A stretch of 49,500 bases of DNA from UBA5704 sp036380715. GTDB lineage: Bacteria > Acidobacteriota > Thermoanaerobaculia > Multivoradales > UBA5704. Shown in pieces: positions 49,462-49,500 of this stretch. The position numbers and the translations under genes were made by a program. Position 1 is the stretch's first letter. Each line of letters begins with the position of its first letter. Under the pieces are notes generated by a model. That model saw only the letters and a program-made list of their open reading frames with translations. It was not told where the DNA came from and made no database searches. Where the stretch lies: the NCBI GenBank assembly GCA_036380715.1, contig DASVEF010000038.1, positions 1 to 49,500 of the forward strand, given 5' to 3'.

Positions 49462-49500
49462 TGGACCTGCCCCGGTTCAGTGGACAGTTTAAGGTTTGGG
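49462..49500. mobile_element. Possible end of an IS3-like insertion sequence at the window edge
   Basis: TGGACCTGCCCCGG followed by TTCAGTGGACAGTTTAAGG looks like the terminal inverted repeat of IS3-family elements, which often read TGxxCTGCCCC...GTGGACA. Only the first 39 bases are inside the window, so no transposase is seen. This call rests on recall of such ends, not on comparison. Confidence 0.3.

Overview
The window is high-GC bacterial DNA packed with genes on both strands. A VWFA-related protein of the type expanded in Acidobacteriota, a zinc-finger/TPR remnant and several small conserved proteins of that phylum point to an Acidobacteriota genome, perhaps Thermoanaerobaculia-like. This placement is an inference from protein families; no rRNA, tRNA or CRISPR array was seen.

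Layout. 1-3155 is an accessory edge: a tyrosine recombinase cut by the window start, a VapBC toxin-antitoxin pair and remnants of a zinc-finger/TPR gene. 3141-10946 holds a histidine kinase, an ATP-dependent DNA ligase, a small membrane protein behind a textbook sigma-54 promoter, an AI-2E-type transporter, an S4 RNA-binding protein, a membrane glycosyltransferase-like protein and a small metallopeptidase. 11054-15667 is a four-gene ABC operon of the GldA/GldF/GldG/DUF4340 type. 15809-19043 encodes two APC amino-acid permeases. 19152-22963 couples a methylmalonyl-CoA mutase-type catalytic subunit to a FIST_C-PAS-GGDEF-EAL protein. 23016-23868 is a MntA/HepT toxin-antitoxin pair. 23909-27679 encodes envelope proteins (beta-propeller, VWFA, OmpA lipoprotein, TlpA-like thioredoxin). 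27783-30599 is a B12-dependent ribonucleotide reductase with an NrdR-type promoter, followed by a type II GAPDH-like enzyme with a sigma-54-like promoter. 32041-36405 has an MBL hydrolase, an RNA methyltransferase, a SulP transporter and a secreted Cys-rich peptide. 36526-39416 is an ECF sigma factor with a membrane VWA partner. 39461-44246 contains a PTPS-family enzyme, a glycosyltransferase, a SelW-like selenoprotein, an ArsR regulator and others. 44275-49172 is a TroABCD-like metal ABC transporter with a divergent DtxR/MntR regulator.

Most notable observations. (1) A SelW/Rdx-family gene at 41314-41072 has an in-frame TGA at the CxxU position, followed by a hairpin whose GGUCU loop matches the core of the E. 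coli fdhF SECIS loop. Standard gene calling would miss it. (2) The ECF sigma factor's membrane VWA partner carries two pieces of a TonB-dependent receptor plug in swapped order. (3) The first metal permease carries a C-terminal DtxR/MntR-like metal-sensor domain that resembles the divergently encoded regulator. (4) At least three families of roughly 100-126 bp double-hairpin repeats (REPIN-like) are scattered through the window; one copy lies in frame inside a membrane-protein gene. (5) Regulatory sites can be read directly: two sigma-54-type promoters, an NrdR box pair and two probable leaderless starts.
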